Shown: piece by piece, positions 45,741 through 56,763 of the stretch | Layout of the letters: every line of letters begins with the position of its first letter | Numbering within the stretch: position 1 is the first letter of the stretch | Source: Gentiana macrophylla | Taxonomy: Eukaryota > Streptophyta > Magnoliopsida > Gentianales > Gentianaceae | Reading direction: 5' to 3' | Assembly: GCA_026214975.1 (NCBI GenBank) | Contig: JAOBSW010000297.1 | Location: forward strand, 1-64,000 | DNA: 64,000 nt | Translations under genes and position numbers: made by a program | Notes under the pieces: model-generated | Databases searched by the model: none | What the model saw: the letters and a program-made list of their open reading frames with translations, nothing else | What the model was told of the DNA's origin: nothing

Positions 45741-48700
45741 TAGCTTCGAGCTTAAGCAATAAGCATGTTATTATGCGTAGTTAATTTTATCATTTAAATC
45801 ACGTAATTAAAAGATGAAAGATTTTTGATTCGCAAAAGTGATACATGAAAAGAAAAAAAAAACGAGATCGGGTTGTGCTCGCCGATCAAGGCGGCACCAC
45901 CATCGCGGCGGCGGTCGGCGGCGGCGGCGCAAAAGAGGCAACTGCTTGCCGGCGATCGGTTGACCGGTCAATGCTGGCGGATCTCCAAATTTTTGTTTTG
46001 TGTATTTTGTGATTCAATATGGTTCATAGTTGTGATTGGTAATTCCTCCTTTGTTTAGTTGTGTCATGTGGCTAACCAATGGTTCAAATAGTTTGTGTTA
46101 TTGGGATGCCACATGGCATTAAAATAATAATGGTCTTTCCAAACTTTGTTTGGAATAGACCTAAGCCCTTCCAAATATTTGATTTGGGAAAAGGCTCAAG
46201 CAAGCGCCACTTCCAAAATTTTGATTTTGGAAAGTGACTGTGCCTAAACCAAAATTATTTGGCCTTTCCATATATTTGATTTGGAATAGGCGCTGCGCCT
46301 TCAAATATTTGATTTGTAAAAGGCTGTGCCACTTCCAAAATTTTGATTTGGAAAGTGACTGAAGCTAAACCAAATTTGGTTTAGAAATATGCCTTTTGGT
46401 TTAGAAACTAATGCATCCCTTTGATTACGAATCAAAAGGAATGAAACAAAAGATACATAATTTTAATTTTGATTTATTTTTGGAATAGTTCTAATTTATT
46501 AAAATTAAAATTAAAATCGTTTAAAATTAATCGTTAATTTTATTTCGATTAAAATCATTTAATTAATTAAATGTTAATTAGTTAATTGATTGGATAAAAT
46601 TATTTAATAGATTAAATGTTAATTGATTAATTAAGACGCAAGTAGTTAAATTTTAATTTTTTCTTTTTCATAAGATGTTATTGTATGGATTAGATATAGT
46701 AGATATAATATGATTATATGGACCTCGATTGATCATGGACTCGACCGATATGATAGATGTGATTGGTTTATTTTTTTTGTTGGTTTAAAAATTGTCCTAG
46801 GCCGTTATGAAGAACGTGACCTAGTTTATTTTCTGCATTTATCCCATTCCCGTTAGCTCCCCCGTGTGCGGCGGGTGTATTTATTTTATTAGATAGAATT
46901 AAATGTAACAAGAATGGAGCAGAAGATGAAGACCAAAGAAAGACGAAAATAAAGATCCCATTGGAGAATGGAGCATTAAAGATCTTATTGGCGGTTTGCA
47001 ATTACCCTTAGATTGTGACCCATGGTTTAAATCGGTTTGTATTCAAACCGCACTAGGAAAAGTCCATGATCATACCGGTTACTTTACGCATTTATTTATT
47101 TTGTGCTTGTATTGATTTTATATGATACGATAGATGCATAACTAGGCACGATCTAGATGAATGTGTAGGATATTTGTCTATAGAGATAGATATACATGAT
47201 GAGACCGTAATAAATTAATTAAGAGAATTAATTCGAAATTAATTAAGTGAACTAATTTAAAAATTACTCCCACAACAAAAATCGAGTTATAATATGTCTC
47301 CCAATATTATAGTGACGGTGAAGAGCCCTAGTTCGGATCCAACTGATCGGCCCACGTCGGGAGTTTGACCTACCTCGGGCATATCGTCATTATCGAGATA
47401 TGATCGTTATGAGATCTCATGAATACTTGGGTTACGACTCGACTAAGAATCTTGCGGTGATTGGCCCATGTCAGGACCGTCTGATTTTAGAGACATAAGG
47501 TTGACTACCACATAGACGATGTGAATTGTCAAAGAGTTGACTAGTCAAACCACTGGAAGTCGCGTTAGACGCGATTGGTAAGAAGTACCTACCCGTCAAA
47601 ATTGATCCGGTCGATCGGCCCACGTCGGGGATCGAGTCAACTAGATATGATTCTAGCCACTAAAGGATTTTAAAAATCCTTGAAAGTCAATTGGGAGTAG
47701 TTGAATAGTGGGAGCAAAATCATAATCCCAAAGACCATATTTGATTTTGCGTGTATAGACAACAACACTCTATTATCTTCATTTTTATGTTGTAGTTTTT
47801 TTAGCAAACTTTTATATTTATGTTTTATTCTCGATTAGTAAAACCAAATTATGACTGTTACCTTTTGAGAAACGTTCTCAAATATGATTAAGTAATTTTA
47901 ATCCTTTTAAAATAAGCAATGACACGAGCAATCCCGTTATAGTAGTTAGAGTCAATGAGACTACATATATGATGGAGTACTCCAAGGCTTTAATTATTAA
48001 TGAAAGCGGAAGCTCATGACATTGGATACGATCCAATATGATCATTCAGTCATAAGATGACAATTAATTCAAACGTTGGATAAGAATGACCACATCGAAT
48101 TTTGGAAATGTTGTTTTCAAAATTGTAAGATTTAAGTATCTACTTAATTCCATCATTGCTTAAAGGTTAATTAAATAGTTAATGTTTTAAATACAATTTA
48201 AAAGGTTAAATAAACTATTTAAATAAACTTTAGATTTTCTTTATGAAAGGAAATCAAAGACATAGCTCTTGTGATTTTTCTTAAGTCTTATGAAGACTAC
48301 ACTAAGAAATATTTACAAGTGCCTGAAGGATTAAAAGGAGAGTTAGGGCATGTGCTTAAATAGAGAACTTATTGAAGTTTCTATTCTAAGCAAGTGAGTT
48401 GAGATAAATCTATCTAAATTCAAAGTTGACTCTTAGATATATGATATCTTGCGAGTGTGATTAAATTAGAAAGATTGAATGCAGATATGGAAGGTGAAGC
48501 AAACGTTGTAACACTTACCATATATTCGGATCTAGTAAAGCGATAAGGGAACTAAATAAATGTTATTATGTTCGGTTCTTATGAAGAACATACTTTCAGT
48601 TATTTGTTAGGATTTAGTAGACATATTCAATTGTAAGGAATAAATGATATTCCGATAAAGTTGGAAAGTCACTGAATCTAACATACTAGATTGATGTCAC

Positions 48701-48829
48701 TATATAGTTGATATATGTGATGAGATCTCAACTAAATATTTGTATGGATGTTATCCTTAATATTTGTGGTTGTTCTAGACATAGTCTCTCTGGAAGGGAA
48801 GCGTGTAATTAAACGTCATTCTGATGATG
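45741..48829 (+). other. CopB leader and unrecognisable gag/protease region
   Basis: AT-rich and full of stops. No frame I can assign securely. 46160-46375 has two imperfect units of about 110 bp built from AAATATTTGATTTGG, CACTTCCAAAATTTTGAT and GGAAAGTGACTG, each containing short inverted repeats. The position between primer site and integrase implies a decayed gag-protease. Confidence 0.5.
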
Positions 48830-49634
48830 TTGAACCATATGATTATGAATCATGTGGGTAATACGTATCTTATCTAAAGATGAATAAAATGGCATTTTAT
48901 GAAAAAGGTTGTAGGATCTAGAAAAATAGTCTAAAGCCTAAACATACCGATGTTTGTTGGCTTATGACAAATAATACCACAAATAATTGTTTATTAATCT
49001 CTATGACTATTTTAGAAATAGTTGAATGTATTTATTGAAGTACAACAATTCGGAAAGCCCGAAAAGTTCGAGCTAGTACAAATATGAGATTGACGAGCTA
49101 CTTAGGAATTAATCTTCAATTGGATTGAAGTAATTAATACGAAGGGTGTTTTGAAGTAAATGCGAAAAGGAATAAGATTCTCCCTTGAAGGATACCATCT
49201 TTGGGATACGCAATTAGATTGTGTTCCCAAAATGGCAACTACACTTTATATGATAAATGTATGACGCAAGCCATGCGAAGTATCCCTTACCCGTTTCGGG
49301 ATAGTGCCCTTATACTTAACCGAGTTCCAATCAATAAGGGTTGAATAAATTCCATATTAGATATGGAATAAGATAATGTCGAATCTTTCTTAACCGATGA
49401 TTTAAGGTTGTCATAGGCAAATTCAGAAAGGCTTGGAGCCGAGTACGACATATGCAACTTTGTGGAATGTCTTAGCAAGTACGCTGGATATTATTTACTT
49501 GTCCGTGGAGCAAAATGTTTGTCTCCAAACATGCTGTCTTCTAGAGGAATTGTTTCTTCTAAAAGAAACAGTGGGAGTAGATTTAGATCTCAAATATAGT
49601 TTGAGAACCACAAAGATATATTCAACCAATGGAA
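48830..49634 (+). pseudogene. CopB integrase remnant
   Basis: Readable in shifting frames: YESCG, HTDVCWLM (about 48940, the HSDVCGP region), QNGNYTLYMI-like text (about 49230), LNRVP-like text at about 49320, then GCHRQIQKGLEP and YLSVEQNVCLQTC. The last corresponds to the copia GYPKETxGYYFYLPSEQKVFV segment. It ends in a hydrophilic linker cut at 49634 by TatB. Not functional. Confidence 0.65.
49630..49634. repeat. Target site duplication of TatB (left)
   Basis: TGGAA, repeated at 62866-62870. Confidence 0.92.
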
Positions 49635-50169
49635 TGATGATACGGAACCTGACACGGTCCCATTATTCCCGGTCAACTCGTCGGAGGACATAAGTCAAAC
49701 TCTTTCCATGTACATGACCGCGCGACGTCGCCAACTCCTTGGCCATCCCGCCAGCATCTTCAGCATAAGGGGGCCGCCCCGCAACACGGCGGGCCCATTT
49801 ATATGAGAAACTCCACCAGTTAATGGAAAGTTCATAAGCTTAGATAGAATGCGGGGCCAACTGCCATCTGTCGGGCATCGACGCCGTTAGCACGAGTAGT
49901 CTTTTACAGCTTTATACTTTCCCTATAAATACCCCCACTATGACATTAATGAAGATATATAGAAAAACTTTTGCGCATTTATTTCCATGAGCACTGTTGC
50001 TTCTCTCTCTCATTTATTGCTTTCATATCACCACCGCGAGTCCGCCGCCAACCTCGATAAGCGCCACCGTCCGACTGCGATAACCTCATTGATCGGAACA
50101 CCACGAAGAGGCCAGATATCCCACATCCAGGTTTGCCATCCTGACTACCTGACGGAAACGGACCCGTCA
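49635..50169 (+). repeat. TatB 5' LTR
   Basis: 535 bp, TATA box TATAAATA at 49924-49931, partner 62330-62865. Confidence 0.95.
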
Positions 50170-50171
50170 AT

Positions 50172-50188
50172 TGGCTCCGTTACCGGGA
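50172..50188 (+). promoter_or_regulatory. TatB primer binding site
   Basis: TGGCTCCGTTACCGGGA, two bases after the LTR. It differs at two positions from the tRNA-Asp-type site of AthB. Confidence 0.8.
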
Positions 50189-50697
50189 ACGATTTCTTCA
50201 AAGGATTCAACACCTTCGTGCCCCTATAGTTGCTTAGCTCGTTCCGATCTCCGTCTCCTTTGTATAGCAGGTTTTTTATTCCAGTTTATCATCATCAAAT
50301 CGGTTACCTTTGTCTTCACAGTCCGTTGAAAAATAGCTCATGTGTTTGTGTAGATTATCCCAATCTTGCGTTTGAAGATTCACCACTATTGGGATAATCT
50401 TATATGAACCGCTAAGAAACGGCTGTGGTTAGCGTTTTTCCGATTTGAATGCTGATCGGGACGGTGTGAACACCATAAAATTCAACTTGTAGCATATCTG
50501 TATCGGGATCGATTGCTTGTGGGAGGATAAAAGGTTCATCGGATGTTGCGTACATAAAATCTGACAGCAGATCACATCCAGTCACGTCACCTTAACTACT
50601 CTTTGAAAAGGATATCAGAGTTGGCTTGTGTCAGAGGCAATAATCCCACTTCCTACCTTGGAAAGCTTGTTGTCAGACTTGTAGCAGACCTCCCATC

Positions 50698-52663
50698 ATG
50701 GCTAATCCTTCGCCTAACCCTGTCACACCCAACCCGGCAGAAAAGCAGGTCGCCCCAGCGAGGTCGCATGAGAGCGACCCCGCCCATGGAGCCGTCGATT
50801 TCCGCGAGTTCTTAGAATTGAGAAAGAAAAACGCTCAATTAGAGGCAGAGCTCGCCTCAAGACAGTTATTAACAGAGAGGCCCGGACAAAGAGGCTCCCT
50901 TGCCTGGTTTTCTAGCGAGGCCGATCGGCAAGAATAAAGAGTTATGGTGAGTACGCGGCAAAAATGAAAGCGCAGCAACGAGATTTTAATCTCCACCGGT
51001 CAGCCCGCACTAGTAATTGATCCTCCCCAACCATAGGGCATGAACGCTGGGCGTAACGTCATCGCCCCTCCGTGGAAAGGGCCAAACATGGGGAAACAAC
51101 GCGAGCTCGGCGTCCACGAGCATCGAGGGAAAGTGTGTCCTCCTCTCGCACGGTGAAGACGACCAAACTAGAATATCGGCGCATGACCGCTGGGAAAGCG
51201 TGAGCTTTACCATCACCACCGAGAGATGAAGATAAAGAACGCGAGGCAATGTCGACGAAGATCGGGCCCCTCGGTGAAAACCCCGGGACATTATCCTAAG
51301 AAGAAGAGCACGGGCCGAAGCAGAAGGCTCGATAGTAGCGAGGGACGACGCCCACTCTCGGGCGCACCTCGGACCAGACCAACCAACGATTTGAAGACAC
51401 GAGGATGATGGTTACGGAGATGAAAAGAGTAAACGAGAAGAGGATAAGGAACCTAGCGCTGCTATGGAATGCGCTTCCGGACTCGCTCTAGCAAGCCTAC
51501 CGCAACGCCGAATATCTAACGTCAACATAACAGATTATCAGGGTAAGTCGGACCCATACGAGTGGATAGCTTCGTTCGAGAGTAAAATGATGCTCGCTAC
51601 TCGCCATAGCGCGGCCTGGTGCGTGGCTATGGTGGGTTGCATGAAAGATAGAGCCTCTACATGGCTTCGCAAACTGCCAGCCAGATCAGTTTACAGCTGG
51701 GAGGACATGCGGACAAAGTTCCTGGCTGAATTCAAGACAGCGCATAGGCCTCGCAAAACCACGACTGATCTGTTTTTGATAAAACAGGACACTGGGGAGT
51801 CCGCCCGGTCGTATTACGAGAAATTCGTCCAAGTTTACGATCAAACACGGGACGAGCCCGAACCCACGGTCATGATGGCATTTTTAACTGCACTTGTAAG
51901 CGGCGAGCTTAAGACACATTTGACGATGCATCCGCCGACCAACTTGAGGGATATGTTGGAGCAGGCCCGGAAGTTTACTACCGTCGAGGTCATCCCCACC
52001 AGAAACCGGGGCCTTCAATCTGATCCCACGGCCCCATCCAACAGTACTCGAGGTCGATCCCCAAAGAAAGGGGGAGGTCGTCAATCCGGCGAGAGAACGG
52101 ACGACCGTGATTTCAAAAGGCCACAAAAGTTCGACGTAAAAGATTACATTCCGCTGAATGCGCGACCATCGGCGATCCTGAACGAAATCTCAGAACACAT
52201 CCGGAAGCCCCGCGACAATCGTAGCGAAGACAGTGTTCGTAAAGCGGACAGGAGCAAATTCTGTGAGTTTCATAATTATCACGGCCATAACACAGATGAT
52301 TGTTTTTCCCTGATAAGGATCATAGATAACATGGCCCGGGAGGGAAAACTAGATCGGTTCAAATTGGCAGGCGGTGCCAACCAGAGGCTCGTCGCGGCCC
52401 AGTATGAGCGCGAACTTAATGTCATCCACAAAAGCCCGCCTAGCAACAGACAGATAAAACAACAGATCAACTCAATCAATGAATTTGGGCGTGAGCGGCC
52501 TAGAACTCTGCGACCAGATGAAGAGGCCCTGACTTTTACAAAAAGCGAGCTTAGCTTTGTTAGGGGAGCAATGGAGATGCCCCTCATAATCAAAATTGGG
52601 ATCGGCAAGTGCGGAGTTAATGAGTCTGGTGGATCTGAGTGCCAGAGACATCATCTATCTTGA
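50698..52663 (+). pseudogene. TatB gag
   Basis: The N-terminus starts at the ATG at 50698 (MANPSPNPVTPNPAEKQ) and has a short coiled coil (FREFLELRKKNAQLEAELAS). It breaks at 50937. Arg/Lys-rich text follows in another frame (51226-51408). The main 399-codon frame from 51464 holds the capsid (YQGKSDPYEWIASFESKM, ASTWLRKLPARSVYSWEDM, FLIKQDTGESARSYYEKFV), a basic linker and a CEFHNYHGHNTDDC zinc-knuckle variant (C-x2-H-x3-GH-x4-C). Gag packages the RNA. The capsid part is intact; the N-terminus is frameshifted. Confidence 0.85.
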
Positions 52664-52960
52664 TCGCCTCAAAGGTTTGAATTTCACGAGGCCAATCTGA
52701 AACCATACAGGCTCGCTTGAGGGTTTTACCAACCATGAGGTAAAGGTTAAAGGAATGATCGACTGGAGGTCCGTGATCGGAGACTTCGAGCCCTTCGGAT
52801 CGAAAAAATAGAATTCCTGGTGGTCGATCCGCCATTTCGCTACCACATGATCCTGGCATACCGCAATGCGCAAGTTTCAGATGGTGTCTTCCATTCCGCA
52901 TCGAGAGGTCAAATTTTATACGAGAAAATGGCAGGATAGGCGGGCGATTAGCCGACCACA
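52664..52960 (+). pseudogene. TatB protease remnant
   Basis: Shifted frames give LTN/EGFTNHEVKVKGMIDW, FLVVDPPFRYHMILAYRNA (the retropepsin flap and the ILGRP-equivalent) and then RGQILYEKM. The N-terminal active-site triad near 52620 (VLVDLSARDI) is altered from the usual DTGSS. Several stops. Confidence 0.65.
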
Positions 52961-52968
52961 GACTTATC

Positions 52969-54216
52969 TTGACCACTTGGCGAAATCAAAGCGGGATTGA
53001 AAAGGGGCGAGCCCGAACTCCAAGGTGTCTTTGGGACAAGCTCATGATACACCTCCCATCGCACCAAAGCAGGACTAATCCCATCACGAATGCAATAAAT
53101 CTGTTGGAAGAAGCTCTAGTGACAATCGGTGCGGCTGAGATCCCAAACACGGCCGAGCAAGTCAACCCCCGGATAAGCGAGTCCATGGCCGAGTTAGAGG
53201 CGAGCGCTAATAAAAGAACGCTGGAAGCCCATCTCGAGCGGAAACAAGGCACGAACAGCCCTCCGCCGCCTAAGAAACAGCAAAAGAAAATTGTATGCGA
53301 CACACTGCAGATACGAGATGACCCGAGCATCGAAGCAAAAGAAGAGGCTGTGAAAATTGAGATCGCAACGCTACTTGCGGCAGATATCATTGAAGAACTA
53401 CAATATCCCACTTGGCTGGCCAACGTCGTCATGGTTCTGAAGCACAACGGCAAGTGGCGAATGTGCGTAGATTTCACCGACTTGAACAAAGCCTGCCCCA
53501 AGGATCCCTATGAGCTACCCCGCATAGACAGAATGGTAGATCGGATAGCGGGTTTTGAAATCCTCGGCCGTCGACGCCTATTCGGATACCATCAGTCCGT
53601 ATGGCCGGGACGAAAGACAACTATCGCTTTGGTGAGTGGGGCGGCATGTATTATTACAAAATGATGCCCTTCGGCCTGAAGAATGCGGGCTCAACATTTC
53701 AGAGGATGATCAACAGGGTCTTCCACACTCAAATCGGCCGCAATATGGAAGCTTACATAGATGACATGGTTATCAAATCCAGCAGATGCGACTTCATAGC
53801 GGATTTGAGAGAAACTTTCATGAACGAACGTCGAGAAAACAACATGAAGTTAAATCCGGAGTCAAATGCACGTTTGGGGTCAAAAGTGGAAAATTCTTAG
53901 GCTTCATGGTCACCTGGTTGTGATATCGAAGCAAATCTCGAGAAGATCGAGCCATCTGGACATGGCACCTCCAACGACTGTGAAGGAGGTTCAGAGGTTG
54001 AATGGAAGAATAACCGCTCTGGGGCGGTTCATCTCGAAATCTGCGGACAGGTGTCTCCCTTTTTATAAGATCTTGAAAGACGGCAAGGGGTTTGAATGGA
54101 CTGGAGAATGCACTGAAGCCTTTGAAGAGCTCAAGCGATACCTGGTCAGCCCGCCTCTTTTAGTAAGTCCTATTATAGGCGATCAGCTTTATTTATATTT
54201 GGCGGCCTCGATATAG
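52969..54216 (+). pseudogene. TatB reverse transcriptase
   Basis: Frame 52969-53664: Glu-rich linker, then IATLLAADIIEELQYPTW, WRMCVDFTDLNKACPKDPY. Frame 53601-53900: YYYKMMPFGLKNAGSTFQRM and YIDDMVIKS (catalytic DD). Frame 53866-54216: connection and RNase H start (VQRLNGRITALGRFISKSAD, CTEAFEELKRYL). The phrases match Tat RT. Three frames, not translatable as one product. Confidence 0.88.
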
Positions 54217-54956
54217 GCATCATTGCAGATTCTTATAAAAGAAGAGGGGACTCCTGAGAAGCCCGTTCAAAAGCCCATTTACTATGTCTCGAAGGCTCTC
54301 AGTCCTGTAGAAGGTCGATATTTTAATGCAGAAAAATTGGCTTACTCTCTTGTTATAGCAGCTAGAAAGCTCCGTGCATATTTTTCATCACACACGATCG
54401 TTATACTATCGGATAGTCGGCTGCGTCAGTTTTACATAAGCGGACCTCGCCGGTCGTCTCCAGAAATGGGCAATTGAGCTCACGGAATTCGACATCAAGT
54501 ATGAGCCTCGAAGGGCAATCAAGGCGCAGGCCCTGGCCGAGTTCATTCTTGAAGCAAGCTTTGAGAATCCTCGACAACACAACCCGCTTCCTTCGACCAA
54601 CTCGCCCGACAAACCGGCTCTAGCGGCCCCATGAGGCCCACCCATCGTTGGCGATTGTTCGTTGACGGCGCAAAGCGAATTGGAGATTGCGGAGCCGGAA
54701 TCGTCTTGCTCGAGCCTGGAACGTCGAAGAAATTGAAAGCGCCGCTTCGATTTCACGGCATCAAACAACCAAGTGAATATGAGGCGATCATCGCAGGCCT
54801 TGAACTCGCTTCTTGCAATGAAAGTTGAAAACATACACGTCTTTGCGACTACAACCGGTTGTCAATCAAGTGAATGGAGGTTATAAGATTTATTGCTCAA
54901 GACTACTGACGCAGTGACATCGACCTGGTCCAAAAGTTACGTCGTCGATTCGGATA
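54217..54956 (+). pseudogene. TatB RNase H and archaeal-type second RNase H
   Basis: 54223-54477 reads PVQKPIYYVSKALSPVEGRYFNAEKLAYSLVIAARKLRAYF, typical of gypsy RNase H with the catalytic Glu. The 54631-54828 frame reads WRLFVDGAKRIGDCGAGIVL and SEYEAIIAGLELA. This is the second, archaeal-like RNase H (aRNH) that marks the Tat lineage. Its first catalytic Asp (VDGA) and Glu (SEYEA) are present. Confidence 0.85.
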
Positions 54957-56341
54957 TTGCGAGCTCTCTTATATACCACACACTCAGAATTTGAGGGCAG
55001 ACTATTTATCCAAGTTGTCCGGCGCGACGCGTGGCGCTCTCTCCGACATCCTCTGGAATACCTCGAGGAACCATCTATCAACAGATGTGAGATCATGGAT
55101 ATTCAATACTCCTCACGTGGCTGGATCGATGAGGTCAAGGATTATATCGAGCATGGAGTTTTGCCTTGAGACAAAATAGGCGAGAACCTTGGCTCGACGA
55201 GCAGCGAGATATGTCGTTCAAAACGGGATACTTTCTGAGCGGTCTTTCTCCAAACCTCTACTCCGCTGTGTCCGGCCGGAGCAAGTAGAGGGTATCCTCC
55301 GTGAGCTTCATCAAGGAGTGTGCGGCGGGCATCCCGCCTGTCGAACCCTCGCACAAAGGGCGATCACCGCAGGATACTACTGGCCTACCTTGTTGAGGGA
55401 TACGGATATATTTGTTAGGGGATGCGACCCTTGCCAAAGGTACGCGGATATACCCAGGTTACCCTCCGTAGAAGCGAGCATCGTCACCGCCTCATGGCCT
55501 TTCGAGATGTGGGGTATCAACCTCGTCGGTCCAATGCCTAAAGGGCGTGGCGGATGCGAGTACATAGTAGTAGCGGCTGATTATTACACGAAATGGACAG
55601 AGGCCAAGCCCCTCAAAGAGATCGCCACAACTCAGGTTATCTATTTTCTTATGGATCAAGTATGGACTCATTTCGGGATACCTCGCATCATCATATCCGA
55701 CCATGGACCGCAGATTCGAGAAGGGAATTCGGCGAGTTTTGTAAAGAGCTTGGTGTCATTCATGCGGCGTCTTGGTCGCTATCCTCAAAGTAATGATCAG
55801 CAGAGAACGCCAAACAAACAACTTCTCGAGGTCTGCAAACGCACTTTATGCGGAAAAAGGCGAGATGGGTAGATTTAGCTGCCAGCGATCTTATGGTCGC
55901 TCGGACCGCCAAAAAGTCTACCAGGAGAAACCCCATTCTCCACGACTTATGGTTGAGGCGATGACACGAGTGGAAATGACTCTACCTAGCATCAGAGTAT
56001 CGCATTTCAGCGAGGACACCAACGCTCGATCGCGCGAATTTGAGCTCGACATGCTCGAAGAAAAGAGATTGCAAGCTGCAACTCGATTGGCTAACTTCAA
56101 GATGGCCGCCAAGCGACATCACGATAAGAAGGTACGCCATCATTTTTTCAAGGCAGGAGATTTCGTATTAATTAAATGTGAAGCCGCCGGCCACAAACCC
56201 AGAAAGTTAGACAGCAACTGGGAGGGACCCCTTCAGGTCTCTCGCGAGCTAAAGAAGGGGACATATTATCTCAAAGACAGGAATGGCCGTGAATATAAGA
56301 ATACCTGGCACGCCGACAACCTCAAGAGATATTACATGTAG
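54957..56341 (+). pseudogene. TatB integrase with altered catalytic residues
   Basis: Linker (EYLEEPSIN) in the frame at 54957-55169. Zinc-binding and core frame 55189-55872: ELHQGVCGGHPACRTLAQRA, GCDPCQRYA, WGINLVGPMPKG, IISDHGPQ. C-terminal frame to the stop at 56341: HHFFKAGDFVLIK, LDSNWEGPLQV, YKNTWHADNLKRYYM. The first catalytic Asp is Asn (codon 55519-55521), and the region of the third acidic residue reads SNDQQRTPN, out of register. This copy could not have catalysed integration. Confidence 0.87.
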
Positions 56342-56763
56342 TCCTCTCGTTTTTTGGAAGCTGTGCCCAGCGCCGCCCCGACCCCGCGTACAGGCTTGCG
56401 TATTTTTGGGTTAGCAAAAACAAAAACAACTCAAAATACTAAAGCAGAGAACAAAGGCATAAAAGAAATGGCCATACAAGCGGCCCCAATATGTACAGAA
56501 GGAAAAGGATCAAAGTTAACAGGGTGGCGAGCCCCACATCAGCCGGAAACAAAAGTTAATATTACAAACCAACAACAAAGTTTGTCAATAACAAAAGGAG
56601 AGTCAAACGCTTCCGAAATCAAGGCCAGCTTGCGAATCTCCTGGTTCGCGCCCCTCCTCACCACCTGGAACGGCCTGATCCCCCTCTGTATTGGCCCCAT
56701 CCAAGATCGCCTGCACAAGTGACCGCATGTTCTCTTCTGCACGCCCTTTGGAAATACCGCCGC
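56342..56763 (+). other. TatB spacer between integrase and the antisense ORF
   Basis: Non-coding. About 56360-56425 (GCCCCGACC... TATTTTTGGGTTAGCAAAAA) recurs in diverged form at 58258-58325, inside a predicted intron of the antisense ORF. Confidence 0.55.
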
